Shown in pieces: positions 40,626-49,764 of a DNA stretch of 64,000 nt. Location: the NCBI RefSeq assembly GCF_008364555.1, contig NZ_VTUC01000001.1, positions 62,001 to 126,000 of the forward strand, given 5' to 3'. Source of the DNA: Enterobacter vonholyi (GTDB lineage Bacteria > Pseudomonadota > Gammaproteobacteria > Enterobacterales > Enterobacteriaceae). Under the pieces are notes generated by a model, which was not told the origin of the DNA, made no database searches, and saw only the letters and a list, made by a program, of their open reading frames with translations. A program made the translations under genes and the position numbers. Numbering within the stretch: position 1 is the stretch's first letter; each line of letters opens with the position of its first letter.

Positions 40626-41311
40626 TTCGCGCGATTGTGACGGATATTGAAGGGACCACCAGCGATATTCGTTTTGTCCATAACGTTTTGTTCCCCTACG
40701 CGCGTGAGCGGCTGGCGGCCTTCGTGACCGCGCAGCAGTACGCCGAGCCGGTCAAATCCATTCTGGACAACCTGCGTGATGAAATCGATAACCCGCACGC
40801 CAGCGTCGGCGAACTTATCGACGCTCTGTTTGCCTTTATGGACGAAGACCGCAAATCGACCGCGCTCAAAGCCCTGCAGGGGATCATCTGGCACGACGGC
40901 TACGTTAACGGCGATTTTACCGGACACCTCTACCCCGACGTGCTGCCTGCACTGGAAAAGTGGAAAGCGCAAGGGATTGATCTCTATGTTTATTCCTCTG
41001 GCTCCGTCGCCGCGCAGAAACTGTTATTTGGCTACAGCGACGAAGGTGATATTACTCATCTGTTCAGCGGCTATTTTGATACCCACATCGGCGCCAAGCG
41101 CGAGGTGCAGTCTTATCAGAACATCGCGGCGCAAACGGGCATTGCCCCGTCGCAGATCCTGTTCCTGTCCGATATTCATCAGGAGCTGGATGCGGCTGAA
41201 CAGGCAGGTTTTCGTACCCTGCAGCTGATTCGCGGTGATGATGACGGCGCAAGCCACCACCATCAGGTCCACCAGTTTGACGAGATTAACCCGGAGCAGA
41301 TCCCTTCATGA
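40622..41311 (+). CDS. mtnC: Enolase-phosphatase E1
   Basis: A 229-residue HAD-family enzyme that enolises and then dephosphorylates the diketo intermediate to acireductone. The N-terminal [11 protein letters not shown] holds the catalytic Asp, followed by [11 protein letters not shown] and the [12 protein letters not shown] acidic motif. The start at 40622 overlaps mtnB; the stop overlaps mtnD. Confidence 0.97.
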   Translation: MIRAIVTDIEGTTSDIRFVHNVLFPYARERLAAFVTAQQYAEPVKSILDNLRDEIDNPHASVGELIDALFAFMDEDRKSTALKALQGIIWHDGYVNGDFTGHLYPDVLPALEKWKAQGIDLYVYSSGSVAAQKLLFGYSDEGDITHLFSGYFDTHIGAKREVQSYQNIAAQTGIAPSQILFLSDIHQELDAAEQAGFRTLQLIRGDDDGASHHHQVHQFDEINPEQIPS

Positions 41312-41850
41312 GCGCATTGACCATTTATTCCGACAAAGACGCCAGTCAACACCAGTGGCACAGTACCGACGCCGCCGAGATTGCCCAACAGCTCAACGCG
41401 AAAGGCGTTCGGTTTGAACGCTGGGCTGCGGATCGCGATTTAGGACACGATCCCGCGCCTGAAGCAGTGATCGAGGCGTATCAACATGCGATCGACAAAC
41501 TGGTGGCAGAGAAGGGTTACCAGAGCTGGGACGTGATCAGCCTGCGCGCCGACAATCCGCAGAAAGATGCGCTACGCGCGAAGTTCCTGAACGAACACAC
41601 CCACGGCGAAGACGAGGTACGCTTTTTCGTGGAAGGCGCGGGGCTGTTCTGCCTGCACATTGGCGATGAGGTGTATCAGGTGCTGTGCGAGAAAAACGAC
41701 CTGATCTCCGTCCCCGCGGGCACGCCGCACTGGTTTGATATGGGCTCAGAGCCGAACTTTACCGCCATTCGTATTTTCGATAACCCGGAAGGCTGGGTGG
41801 CCCAGTTTACCGGTGATGCCATCGCGGATGCGTATCCACGCCTGGCATGA
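41308..41850 (+). CDS. mtnD: Acireductone dioxygenase
   Basis: A 180-residue cupin-fold enzyme. The metal ligands are in [10 protein letters not shown], with a later His in GTPHWFD. With iron it gives 4-methylthio-2-oxobutanoate and formate (productive); with nickel it gives methylthiopropionate, CO and formate. Last gene of mtnBCD, followed at once by a hairpin repeat that separates it from a convergent gene. Confidence 0.97.
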   Translation: MSALTIYSDKDASQHQWHSTDAAEIAQQLNAKGVRFERWAADRDLGHDPAPEAVIEAYQHAIDKLVAEKGYQSWDVISLRADNPQKDALRAKFLNEHTHGEDEVRFFVEGAGLFCLHIGDEVYQVLCEKNDLISVPAGTPHWFDMGSEPNFTAIRIFDNPEGWVAQFTGDAIADAYPRLA

Positions 41851-41857
41851 TCTTTTC

Positions 41858-41894
41858 TCCCTCTCCCTGTGGGAGAGGGTAGGAGTGAGGGCAT
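41858..41894. repeat. Convergent-gene hairpin repeat, copy 2
   Basis: CCCTCTCCC-TGT-GGGAGAGGG followed by AGTGAGGGCATC, eight bases after the mtnD stop and before the end of the convergent gene at 41904. Confidence 0.85.
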
Positions 41895-41903
41895 CCGCGC
41901 GCG

Positions 41904-42374
41904 TTACACCTTCAATCCCTTCACATATCCCACCAGCTGATCCAGCACAATCCCCCATCCTTCGTGGAAGCCCATCTGTTCATGCTGCTCGCGGATCTCC
42001 TTCGTCGGATGACGCGCAATCGCCGTATAGCGGGTCTTCCCCTCCCCGACATCTTCCAGCAATAAAATCGCCGTCATAAACGGCTTCTCGGCCGGTTTCC
42101 AGCCTTCGGTATAGCCGTCGGTAAAGACCAGCTTTTTACCGGGATCGATTTCCAGGAAGACGCCCCGGTTATCCATCCGCTGACCGTCCACCTCAAATAC
42201 GGTGTTGAACCGCCCGCCCACGCGCAGGTCGAGATCGCATTCGGTCACCTTATGGGGAGCAGGAATGAAGAAGTTTTTGATGTGTTCCGGCCTAGTCCAG
42301 CAGAGCCAAAGCAGGTCGCGCGGTGCATCCACCACGCGCTCCAGTTTTAAGTCAGTTTCAGGATCGAGCGTCAC
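41904..42374 (-). CDS. SRPBCC (AHSA1-type) protein
   Basis: A 156-residue START-like protein of the AHSA1 family: VVDAPRDLLWLCWTRPEHIKNFF at the N-terminus and HEGWGIVLDQLVGYVK at the C-terminus are typical. Such proteins form a deep ligand-binding pocket; the ligand is unknown. The start is GTG at 42374, after GAGGACAACATC. It lies 42 bases downstream of mtnA on the same strand with a short hairpin between, so it may be co-transcribed with the salvage gene. It is not a known step of the pathway. Confidence 0.8.
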   Translation of the reverse strand: MTLDPETDLKLERVVDAPRDLLWLCWTRPEHIKNFFIPAPHKVTECDLDLRVGGRFNTVFEVDGQRMDNRGVFLEIDPGKKLVFTDGYTEGWKPAEKPFMTAILLLEDVGEGKTRYTAIARHPTKEIREQHEQMGFHEGWGIVLDQLVGYVKGLKV

Positions 42375-42386
42375 GATGTTGTCCTC

Positions 42387-42403
42387 TTAAGGGAGCCCCT
42401 TAA
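42387..42403. repeat. Short inverted repeat between mtnA and the SRPBCC gene
   Basis: TTAAGGG and CCCTTAA form a perfect stem around AGC. Confidence 0.5.
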
Positions 42404-42416
42404 AGGATAGCCGGAC

Positions 42417-43433
42417 TCAGGCAAATTTCCCTTCCGCAACCTCTTCCGGCGTGACCACGCCCGTATCCAGCACCCAGCCGCTAATCAGCGAGGCTGGCGT
42501 AACGTCAAACGCCGGGTTGTAGACCTGCGCGTTTTCCGGCGCCCACTGAACCGCGCCAAAGCTTCCGGCGACGCCCGTCACCTCGCTGGCGGCACGCTGC
42601 TCAATCGGGATCGCGTCGCCGTTCGGGCATTCAGGGTCGAGGGTCGTTTGCGGCGCGGCCACATAGAACGGAATGCCGTGGAATTTTGCCAGCACCGCCA
42701 GGGAGTAGGTGCCGATTTTGTTCGCCACGTCGCCGTTAGCCGCAATGCGGTCTGCGCCCACCCACACGGCGTCTACCTGCCCTTTCGCCATCAGGCTGGC
42801 GGCCATGGAATCGGTAATCAGCTGATACGGCACGCCCAGCTCGCCAAGCTCCCACGCGGTCAATCTACCGCCCTGCAGCAGCGGGCGGGTTTCATCGACC
42901 CAGACGTTGCTGACGTTGCCTTCCCGGTGCGCGCGAGCAATGACCCCAAGCGCCGTACCGACCCCCGCCGTTGCCAGTCCGCCGGTGTTGCAGTGGGTCA
43001 GCAGGCGGCTGCCGGGCTTCACCAGCGCGCTGCCCGCTTTCGCAATGGCATCACAGAGTCGTTTATCTTCATCAATCAGGCGCAGCGCTTCCGACACCAG
43101 CGCCGGAACATACTCTTCCTGCCACAGCGCAATCTTCATGCGGTCGAGATTGTTCATGAGGTTCCCCGCCGTCGGGCGGGACGCGCGCAGGGTTTCCAGC
43201 GCAACCGCCAGCTCGTCACGGTTTTTGCCGTTTTCCGCCAGCAGCGCCAGCAGCAGGCTTGCAGAGAGACCAATCAGCGGCGCGCCGCGCACGCGCAGGG
43301 CGTGGATATGCCCAACCAGCGCCTCTACGGTCGAGGCATCCAGCCAGCGTATCTCCTGCGGGAGGGCCTGCTGGTCGAGAATAAAGAGCTGATTATTCGC
43401 CACCCGCAGGCTGGTCGTCTGTAATGTCTGCAT
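42417..43433 (-). CDS. mtnA: Methylthioribose-1-phosphate isomerase
   Basis: A 338-residue protein of the eIF2B-like family. Catalytic Cys is in [12 protein letters not shown] and the conserved Asp in [17 protein letters not shown]. It turns 5-methylthioribose-1-phosphate into the ribulose form. It is divergent from mtnK with triple MetJ-like boxes in the gap. Confidence 0.96.
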   Translation of the reverse strand: MQTLQTTSLRVANNQLFILDQQALPQEIRWLDASTVEALVGHIHALRVRGAPLIGLSASLLLALLAENGKNRDELAVALETLRASRPTAGNLMNNLDRMKIALWQEEYVPALVSEALRLIDEDKRLCDAIAKAGSALVKPGSRLLTHCNTGGLATAGVGTALGVIARAHREGNVSNVWVDETRPLLQGGRLTAWELGELGVPYQLITDSMAASLMAKGQVDAVWVGADRIAANGDVANKIGTYSLAVLAKFHGIPFYVAAPQTTLDPECPNGDAIPIEQRAASEVTGVAGSFGAVQWAPENAQVYNPAFDVTPASLISGWVLDTGVVTPEEVAEGKFA

Positions 43434-43485
43434 GTCGTTAATTCCCTGTTGCGTTGTTGTAGCACATTGTGTCAGGATGAAATCC

Positions 43486-43509
43486 AGATGTATAGACGTC
43501 TACATGTCT
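43486..43509. promoter_or_regulatory. Triple MetJ boxes between mtnA and mtnK
   Basis: Three head-to-tail eight-base units, AGATGTAT, AGACGTCT (perfect consensus) and ACATGTCT, lie 29 bases before the mtnK ATG and 52 bases before the mtnA ATG. Confidence 0.8.
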
Positions 43510-43537
43510 TAATTTAAAAACTCGTGAGGAGCAGGCC

Positions 43538-44737
43538 ATGTCGCAATACCGTACCTTTACCGCTCAGGATGCCGTGGAGTATGCCAGGCAGTTTGGCGGA
43601 CTTGACGATCCTTCATCGCTGGTAGAGGCGCAGGAGATTGGCGACGGCAACCTCAATCTGGTCTTTAAAATTTTCGACAGCGCGGGCGTGAGCCGCATCG
43701 TCGTTAAGCAGGCGCTACCCTACGTGCGCTGCGTCGGCGAGTCCTGGCCGCTGACGCTGGACCGCGCCCGCCTGGAGGCGCAAACCCTGGTCGAGCACTA
43801 CCGGCACAGCCCGCAGCACACCGTGAAAATCCACCACTTCGATCCGGAGCTGGCGGTGATGGTGATGGAAGATCTCTCCAGCCATCGCATCTGGCGCGGC
43901 GAGCTGATCAAAAATAATTATTACCCGCTGGCGGCGCGCCAGCTGGGTGAATACCTCGCGCACGCGCTGTTCCACACCAGCGATTTCTACCTGCACCCGC
44001 ACGAGAAGAAAGCGCAGGTGGCGAAATTCATCAACCCGGAGATGTGCGAGATCACCGAAGATCTGTTCTTCAACGATCCGTACCAGATCCACGAGCGCAA
44101 CAGCTACCCGGCCGAGCTGGAAAATGACGTCGCGGCGCTGCGCGACGACGCCCAGCTGAAAATAGCCGTGGCCTCCCTGAAGCACCGCTTCTTCTCGCAC
44201 GCCGAAGCGCTCCTGCACGGCGATATTCACAGCGGGTCGATTTTTGTGGCGCACGGCAGCCTGAAGGCCATCGACGCCGAGTTTGGCTACTTTGGCCCGA
44301 TTGGCTTTGACGTCGGTACCGCCATCGGCAACCTGCTGCTGAACTTCTGCGGCCTGCCGGGGCACCTGGGCATTCGCGATGCCGCCGCCGCGCGCGAGCA
44401 GCGCCTGACCGATATTCAGGAGCTGTGGAACACCTTCGCGGAACGCTTCCAGGCACTGGCACACGAGAAAACGCGCGACGCCGCGCTCGGCGCGCCGGGT
44501 TACGCCTCTGCGTTCCTGAAAAAGGTCTGGCATGACGCCATCGGCTTCTGCGGCACCGAACTCATTCGCCGCAGCGTCGGGCTTTCCCACGTCGCGGATA
44601 TCGACACCATTCAGGACGAGGCCATGCGACACGAATGCCTGCGCCACGCGATAACGCTCGGTAAAGCGCTAATTGTGATTGCCGACCGCATCGACAGCGT
44701 GGAAGATCTGGTGGCGCGGGTGCGGCAGTACAGTTGA
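43538..44737 (+). CDS. mtnK: 5-Methylthioribose kinase
   Basis: A 399-residue protein-kinase-like (choline-kinase fold) enzyme. The N-terminal GDGNLNLVF glycine-rich segment, the catalytic loop [11 protein letters not shown] and the metal-binding DAEFGYFGP are present. It phosphorylates 5-methylthioribose at carbon 1. TGAGGAG precedes the ATG. It converges on the beta-propeller gene across a hairpin repeat. Confidence 0.96.
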   Translation: MSQYRTFTAQDAVEYARQFGGLDDPSSLVEAQEIGDGNLNLVFKIFDSAGVSRIVVKQALPYVRCVGESWPLTLDRARLEAQTLVEHYRHSPQHTVKIHHFDPELAVMVMEDLSSHRIWRGELIKNNYYPLAARQLGEYLAHALFHTSDFYLHPHEKKAQVAKFINPEMCEITEDLFFNDPYQIHERNSYPAELENDVAALRDDAQLKIAVASLKHRFFSHAEALLHGDIHSGSIFVAHGSLKAIDAEFGYFGPIGFDVGTAIGNLLLNFCGLPGHLGIRDAAAAREQRLTDIQELWNTFAERFQALAHEKTRDAALGAPGYASAFLKKVWHDAIGFCGTELIRRSVGLSHVADIDTIQDEAMRHECLRHAITLGKALIVIADRIDSVEDLVARVRQYS

Positions 44738-44740
44738 TTT

Positions 44741-44780
44741 TCTCCCTCTCCCTGTGGGAGAGGGCCGGGGTGAGGGCATC
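44741..44780. repeat. Convergent-gene hairpin repeat, copy 3
   Basis: CCCTCTCCC-TGT-GGGAGAGGG followed by CCGGGGTGAGGGCATC, starting four bases after the mtnK stop and ending nine bases before the convergent gene's stop. Confidence 0.88.
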
Positions 44781-44789
44781 AAACCGCGC

Positions 44790-46031
44790 TTACCCCAAAT
44801 ACTCAATCACCGACAGCCCGCCGTTATAATCCGTGCTGTAGATAATTCCCTGCGCATCCACAAACACGTCACACGACTGGATCACCTGCGGGCGATTCGG
44901 GCGGGTATCCATCATTTTCTCCGGTGCTGCGGGCACCAGCGCCCCCGTTTCAACCGGTCTATACGGATTGGAAATGTCATACGCGCGCACGCCCGCGTTC
45001 TGATACGTCGCAAAGATCAGCGTTGAGCTGACAAAGCTCCCCGGCCGGTTCTCGTGCAGGTTGTGTGGCCCGAAATGCGCCCCTTTCGCCACGTAGTCGG
45101 TTTCATCCGGCTGCGGGAAGGTCGAGATGCTTACCGGATTCGACGGCTCGCGGATATCAAACAGCCAGATCAGCTTCTCACCGTCTTCCTGGTTATCGAG
45201 CACCGCTTCGTCCAGCACCACCAGCAGATCGCGGTCGGGCAGCGGCAGCGCGGTGTGCGTGCCGCCGCCAAACGGCGGGCTCCAGTTACGGTGGCTAATG
45301 AGCTTAGGCTGGGTACGATCCTTCACGTCCAGCAGCGTCAGGCCGCCGTCGCGCCAGCTGCCGTACGCGGTATCGCCTGCAATAATCGCATGGTGCAGCG
45401 CGTAGCGTTTCCCTTCCGGCCAGTTCGGCTTCTCACCTTTGGCCTGGTTCATGCCCGGCAGCCACCAGCGCCCTGCCACCTCAGGCTTACGCGGGTCGGC
45501 CAGGTCGATCGTCAAAAAGATGTAGTCGGTAAAGCCGTCGATCAGCGCCGACACGTACGCCCAGCGTCCGCCGATGTACCAGATGCGGTGGATGCCGATA
45601 CCGCTCAGCGACAGAAAACCGATTTCGCGCGGCTTGTCCGGCGTGGAGATATCAAAAACGCGAAGCCCCGCGCTCCAGCCTTTGTCCTGCACGTCGCTGA
45701 CGGTCTCGCCCACCTGCCGGGTGTAGTAGACCTTCTCGTCGGCAAAACGCGCATCGGCAAAAAGATCCCGCGCGTTGATGACCAGCAGGAGATCGTCATG
45801 CGCCTGCAGATGCACGTTCCAGGTGCCCGGCGGCGCGGGCACGTAGCCTGCCGCTTTCGGGTTTTTCGGGTCGCGCACGTCGACAATCGAAAAGCCCTGC
45901 GACACCATATGGCCGATATAGGCGAAACCGCGATGCACCATCAGCTGCACGCCGTCCGGGCGACCACCCTGATCGCTATGGCCAATCAGCCGCATATTGC
46001 GGCTGTATTCGGGCGTAGGGAGCTCGCTCAT
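44790..46031 (-). CDS. LVIVD-repeat beta-propeller protein
   Basis: A 413-residue protein with no signal peptide. Repeated units of the LVIVD type run through it (for example GFSIVDVRDPKNPKAAGYV, GLRVFDISTPDKPREIGF, GLTLLDVKDRTQPKLISH and GVRAYDISNPYRPVETGAL), so it should fold as a beta-propeller. Several conserved His lie in loops (IGIHRIWYI, LHHAI, HFGPHNLHE), which could bind a metal. The fold is related to that of selenium-binding protein SBP56/SELENBP1, a methanethiol oxidase in humans, but a shared reaction is only a guess. Its start overlaps the binding-protein stop by four bases, so it is the last gene of the ABC operon. Confidence 0.85.
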   Translation of the reverse strand: MSELPTPEYSRNMRLIGHSDQGGRPDGVQLMVHRGFAYIGHMVSQGFSIVDVRDPKNPKAAGYVPAPPGTWNVHLQAHDDLLLVINARDLFADARFADEKVYYTRQVGETVSDVQDKGWSAGLRVFDISTPDKPREIGFLSLSGIGIHRIWYIGGRWAYVSALIDGFTDYIFLTIDLADPRKPEVAGRWWLPGMNQAKGEKPNWPEGKRYALHHAIIAGDTAYGSWRDGGLTLLDVKDRTQPKLISHRNWSPPFGGGTHTALPLPDRDLLVVLDEAVLDNQEDGEKLIWLFDIREPSNPVSISTFPQPDETDYVAKGAHFGPHNLHENRPGSFVSSTLIFATYQNAGVRAYDISNPYRPVETGALVPAAPEKMMDTRPNRPQVIQSCDVFVDAQGIIYSTDYNGGLSVIEYLG

Positions 46032-47092
46032 TTATTTTTCGCTTCCAGCGTCGCAAACCACGGCGCAATGAAATCTTCCGTCTGGCCCCAGCCCGGAATG
46101 ATTTTGCCCAGCGACGCCACGTTCACCGCGCCCGGCTGGGCGGTCAGCAGCGCCTGAGGAATGGCCGCCGCCTTAAAATCGTAGGTCGCTGGCGTCGCTT
46201 CCCCGGCAATCTTGTTCGCCACCAGACGCACGTTGGTCGCCCCAATCAGCTTCGGATCCACCGCCACGCTCACCTTCCACGGGCTGCCCGGCTCGCGCAT
46301 AAGCTGCAGATCCTGGTTGGAGATGTCGATGCTGTAGAGCTTAATCTCGGTGCGGCCGTTCTCTTTCAGCGCCTTATACGCGCCCTGGCTGAAGGCGTCC
46401 CAGGTTCCCCAGATGGCATCGATTTTGCCTTTCGGGTATTTAGCGAGGATTGCGCCCACCTTGTTGGCGGTGTCGCCCTGCACGTCGGAAGAGACCGCGC
46501 CGATAGACTCCAGCTCTTTAATGTCCGGATACTGTTTTTGCAGCTCTTTATAGGCCGCCTGACGACGCTCCATCGGCGGGAAGCCCGCCACCCATAGCTT
46601 GACGATATTGGCCTTGCCGTTGAAATCTTTCGCCAGCTGGCCGAAGGAGAGGTTCGTCAGGGAGGCATCGTCTTGCTGGGTAACGGTCACGCCCGGGATC
46701 TCGCCGTTGACGGCGGTATCAAACACCGCGACCTTAATCCCGGCGTCCACCGCCTTCTTCACCAGCGCGGTGGAGTACGGATCGCGGCCCTGAGACAAGA
46801 TAATCCCGTCGTACTTCTGGCTGATGGCCTGGTTCACGAAGTCCTGGAATTTGGCGTCGTCGCCGTTGCTTAAAAAGGTGCTGACCTTAAAGCCAAGCTT
46901 CTTCCCTTCCTGAATGGCCCCGGCAATAAACTGCGTGGTGTTGTCGTCTGAGCCGAGGTTACGGATCACCGCTATGCGGATCGGGCCGTCATGGTTCGCA
47001 ATGGCAGCCGGAAGCGGTGCGGGCGTGGCCGCGAAGCCAGGCAGAGCGGTGAATAACCCTAATGCCACCAAAGAGAGTGCAATCTTTTTCAT
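46028..47092 (-). CDS. Ribose-type ABC transporter, periplasmic binding protein
   Basis: A 354-residue binding protein of the periplasmic-binding/LacI-like group. Signal peptide of about 21 residues (cut after GFAA). The core has AVIRNLGSDDNTTQFIAGAIQEGKKLGF and DGIILSQGRDPYS, as in sugar-binding proteins of the RbsB class. The ligand cannot be read from the sequence. It follows the permease by 19 bases. Codon use and GC match its neighbours. Confidence 0.88.
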   Translation of the reverse strand: MKKIALSLVALGLFTALPGFAATPAPLPAAIANHDGPIRIAVIRNLGSDDNTTQFIAGAIQEGKKLGFKVSTFLSNGDDAKFQDFVNQAISQKYDGIILSQGRDPYSTALVKKAVDAGIKVAVFDTAVNGEIPGVTVTQQDDASLTNLSFGQLAKDFNGKANIVKLWVAGFPPMERRQAAYKELQKQYPDIKELESIGAVSSDVQGDTANKVGAILAKYPKGKIDAIWGTWDAFSQGAYKALKENGRTEIKLYSIDISNQDLQLMREPGSPWKVSVAVDPKLIGATNVRLVANKIAGEATPATYDFKAAAIPQALLTAQPGAVNVASLGKIIPGWGQTEDFIAPWFATLEAKNK

Positions 47093-47111
47093 TTTTTATC
47101 CCGTTGTGTTG

Positions 47112-48107
47112 TCAGCGTTTTTGTATGTAGGTAATCGCCAGCGCTACCGCGAGCACCAGCCCTTTTATAATGTCCATGGCGTAATACGGCACGGAGAGCA
47201 TCACCAGCCCGTTCGACAGCACGCCGAGAATCACCGCCCCGACCAGGGTCCCCAGCGCGTTCGGCTTGCCGGACCCGGCCAGCGAGAAGCCAATCCACGC
47301 CGCCGCCACCGCATCCATCAGATATCCGCCGCCTGCGTTCACCTGCGACGACCCGATGCGCGAGGCCAGCAAAATCCCGCCCAGGCCCGCCAGCAGGGAG
47401 GCAATCACGTAGGCCGCCACCTTGTAGCGGGTGGTGCGAATCCCGGAGAGACGCGCCGCTTCCGGGTTACCGCCAATGGCGTACATCCGGCGTCCGTGAG
47501 TGGTGAGCGACAGCCCCAGCTGTGCCAGCACGGTCACCACCAGCATGACGATCACGATGGTCGGCACCTGTCCCAGCAGGCTGAACGTCGCCGGAATAGT
47601 CCCTTCCGCCATATCGCCGCTCGGCAGCACCATGTTTTCGGTAATCGACCCGCCGTAGCTGTAGGTCATCGCCACGCCCTGGATCACAAATAGGCTGGCC
47701 AGCGTCGCGAGCATGTCCGGAATACGCAGGATAACGATCAGAAAGGCGTTAAACAGTCCCACCAGCGTGCAGAGCGCGAGGGTAATCAGAATCGACTCGG
47801 TGGTGCCGAAGCCGTGCCAGACGAAAAGGGAAATCACCAGCGCGTTCGCCAGCGACGCGGTAGACCCCACGGAGAGATCGAATCCGCCGATGGTCAGCGA
47901 AATCGACACGCCTATGGCAATCACCGTCACGATGGCAATCGAGCGCAGAATGTTGATGATGTTGTTCGGATCGAGGAAGCTGTCCGACGCCAGGCCAAAG
48001 ACGGCCACCAGCGCGACGACGGTCAGCAACATGCCCCACCTGTAGAGAAAATCGAAAATCTGCTGACGGCCAGACGCCGTCGCGTTTACTGAAAGGGCCT
48101 TGCTCAC
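47112..48107 (-). CDS. Ribose-type ABC transporter permease
   Basis: A 331-residue RbsC-like inner-membrane permease with about eight to ten hydrophobic segments. The family segments GFDLSVGSTASLANAL and ARLSGIRTTRYKVAAYVIASLLAGLGGILLASR are clear. Its ATG overlaps the ATPase stop by four bases. It would form the homodimeric channel of the importer. Confidence 0.9.
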   Translation of the reverse strand: MSKALSVNATASGRQQIFDFLYRWGMLLTVVALVAVFGLASDSFLDPNNIINILRSIAIVTVIAIGVSISLTIGGFDLSVGSTASLANALVISLFVWHGFGTTESILITLALCTLVGLFNAFLIVILRIPDMLATLASLFVIQGVAMTYSYGGSITENMVLPSGDMAEGTIPATFSLLGQVPTIVIVMLVVTVLAQLGLSLTTHGRRMYAIGGNPEAARLSGIRTTRYKVAAYVIASLLAGLGGILLASRIGSSQVNAGGGYLMDAVAAAWIGFSLAGSGKPNALGTLVGAVILGVLSNGLVMLSVPYYAMDIIKGLVLAVALAITYIQKR

Positions 48108-49606
48108 GACGCCGTTCCTCCGGTTGAATAATAAAGTAATGTCTCTTCACGGGCCTCGGTCCCGGCGATTTCCGCCACGATGCGCCCGTCCCACAGGACG
48201 CAGATGCGGTCGCACAGCCCGACCAGCTCGGCAAATTCGCCGGAGGCGTAAATCACCCCTTTGCCCTCGCGCGCCAGGCCGTCAATCAGCTGGAAAAGAT
48301 CGGTTTTGGCCTTCACGTCCACGCCTTTGGTCGGCTCGTCGAAGATCAGCACGCTCGCGTCATTGCGCAGCCACTTGCCGATAGCCACCTTCTGCTGGTT
48401 ACCGCCGGACAGACGTCGCAAAACCTGCCCGGGACCGCGCGCGCGAACGCCGACGCGGGCGATCACCTCCTCCGCCCAGCGCCACGCCTGACGATGGCCG
48501 AACAGGCTCCAGCGCGAGAAGCTGTTATCAGCGCACACGGCAAGGTTCATGCTCACCGGCTCGTCGATAAAAATACCCTCTTTACGCCGCTCTTCCGGCA
48601 CCAGCGCCAGCCCGCGCAGCACCGAGTCCGCCGGATCGCGCGGCTGCCAGGGCTGTTGATTCAGCTCACCGCGCGCCACGCGGCTTTTGCTGGCACCAAA
48701 CAGCGCCTTACAGAGTTCGGTTTTTCCCGCCCCCGCCAGCCCGGCAATACCAAGAATTTCGCCCTTGCGCAGGTGCAGGGAGATATCTTTCAGCAGCGCG
48801 TCGTCGTGCAGACCTTCTACCCGCAGCAACGTTTCGTCGCCGTGCGGCGGCCGCGCGGGCGGATAGATATCGCTCAGCACGTGGCCGAGCATCTTCTCGA
48901 CGATCGCTTCTCCGCTAAGATCGGCCATCGGTCCGGACTCAATCAGCTTGCCGTCGCGCAGCACCGTCAGGGTGTCGCAGATGGCCTTCAGCTCGTGAAT
49001 GCGGTGGGAGATAAACACCACGCCGATGCCCTGCTGCTTTAAGCGTCTTACTACCGCAAACAGGCGCTCGCTCTCGTGCGCGTCCAGCGGCGCGGTGGGC
49101 TCATCAAGAATCAAAAAACGGCAGTGGTGGGACAGCGCCCGCGCCAGCAAAATCTGCTGCTTTTCGGCAAGCGTGCAGCTGTCGATGGAACGGCGTACGT
49201 CCAGAGAAACATCCAGCTGCGCCAGCGCCTGTCTCGCCTGCTGACGGATCGCTCCCCAGCTGAAGCGATGCCCCGGCTGCGCCAGCTGGTCGAGCATGAT
49301 GTTCTCGGCGATGCTTAACCCCGGGATCAGGGCCACGTCCACTTCCTGCTGCACAAGGTGGATCCCCAGCCGTTTGGCATCGAGCGGTTCGCGGATGCTC
49401 ACCGGCTGGTTGTTAATACTGATCTCGCCCTCATAGTGGTCGTGCGTCCCGCACAGCACCGCCATCAGCGTCGATTTTCCCGCGCCGTTGGCGCCGGTCA
49501 GCGCGTGTACGGAGCCGCCGGCTAAGGTGAAATTCACGCGCGACAGCGCCTGAAAGCCGGAAAAGGCCAGGCTGATACCGCGCATTTCAAGGCGACTGGA
49601 AACCAT
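48104..49606 (-). CDS. Ribose-type ABC transporter ATPase (double domain)
   Basis: A 500-residue RbsA-like protein with two ABC domains. The first has Walker A GANGAGKST, a weak signature (CTLAEKQQ) and Walker B LILDEPTAPLD. The second has an altered Walker A (GLAGAGKTE), a full LSGGNQQK signature and LIFDEPTKGVD, the usual asymmetry of this class. The ATG at 49606 follows AAGGA by nine bases; in-frame codons up to 49651 lack support. First gene of the operon, divergent from hcxA across MetJ-like boxes. Confidence 0.9.
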   Translation of the reverse strand: MVSSRLEMRGISLAFSGFQALSRVNFTLAGGSVHALTGANGAGKSTLMAVLCGTHDHYEGEISINNQPVSIREPLDAKRLGIHLVQQEVDVALIPGLSIAENIMLDQLAQPGHRFSWGAIRQQARQALAQLDVSLDVRRSIDSCTLAEKQQILLARALSHHCRFLILDEPTAPLDAHESERLFAVVRRLKQQGIGVVFISHRIHELKAICDTLTVLRDGKLIESGPMADLSGEAIVEKMLGHVLSDIYPPARPPHGDETLLRVEGLHDDALLKDISLHLRKGEILGIAGLAGAGKTELCKALFGASKSRVARGELNQQPWQPRDPADSVLRGLALVPEERRKEGIFIDEPVSMNLAVCADNSFSRWSLFGHRQAWRWAEEVIARVGVRARGPGQVLRRLSGGNQQKVAIGKWLRNDASVLIFDEPTKGVDVKAKTDLFQLIDGLAREGKGVIYASGEFAELVGLCDRICVLWDGRIVAEIAGTEAREETLLYYSTGGTAS

Positions 49607-49706
49607 CCGCGTAAATCCTTCATTACTCTTCTGATTTATCGAATTTTTCACAGCTCCGGTTGACTGACAACGACGGAAAAGGCATAAGTTAAAGCGAAAT
49701 ATTATT

Positions 49707-49730
49707 AGCCATCCGGATGTCCAGACATAA
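49707..49730. promoter_or_regulatory. MetJ-like boxes between the ABC operon and hcxA
   Basis: Three adjacent eight-base units, AGCCATCC, GGATGTCC and AGACATAA, each match AGACGTCT at five of eight positions. They lie 35 bases before the hcxA ATG. MetJ control of ybdH (hcxA) is known in E. coli. Confidence 0.55.
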
Positions 49731-49764
49731 CATCGGGTTAGCGCTTCCCAAAAAGGACACCATC

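Noticed and set aside
43715-44647. 310-residue open frame on the minus strand
   Set aside because: Fully antisense to mtnK, which has all kinase motifs.
45054-46157. 367-residue open frame on the plus strand
   Set aside because: Antisense to the beta-propeller gene and the end of the binding-protein gene; Arg/His/Ala-rich composition, no domain, no ribosome binding site.
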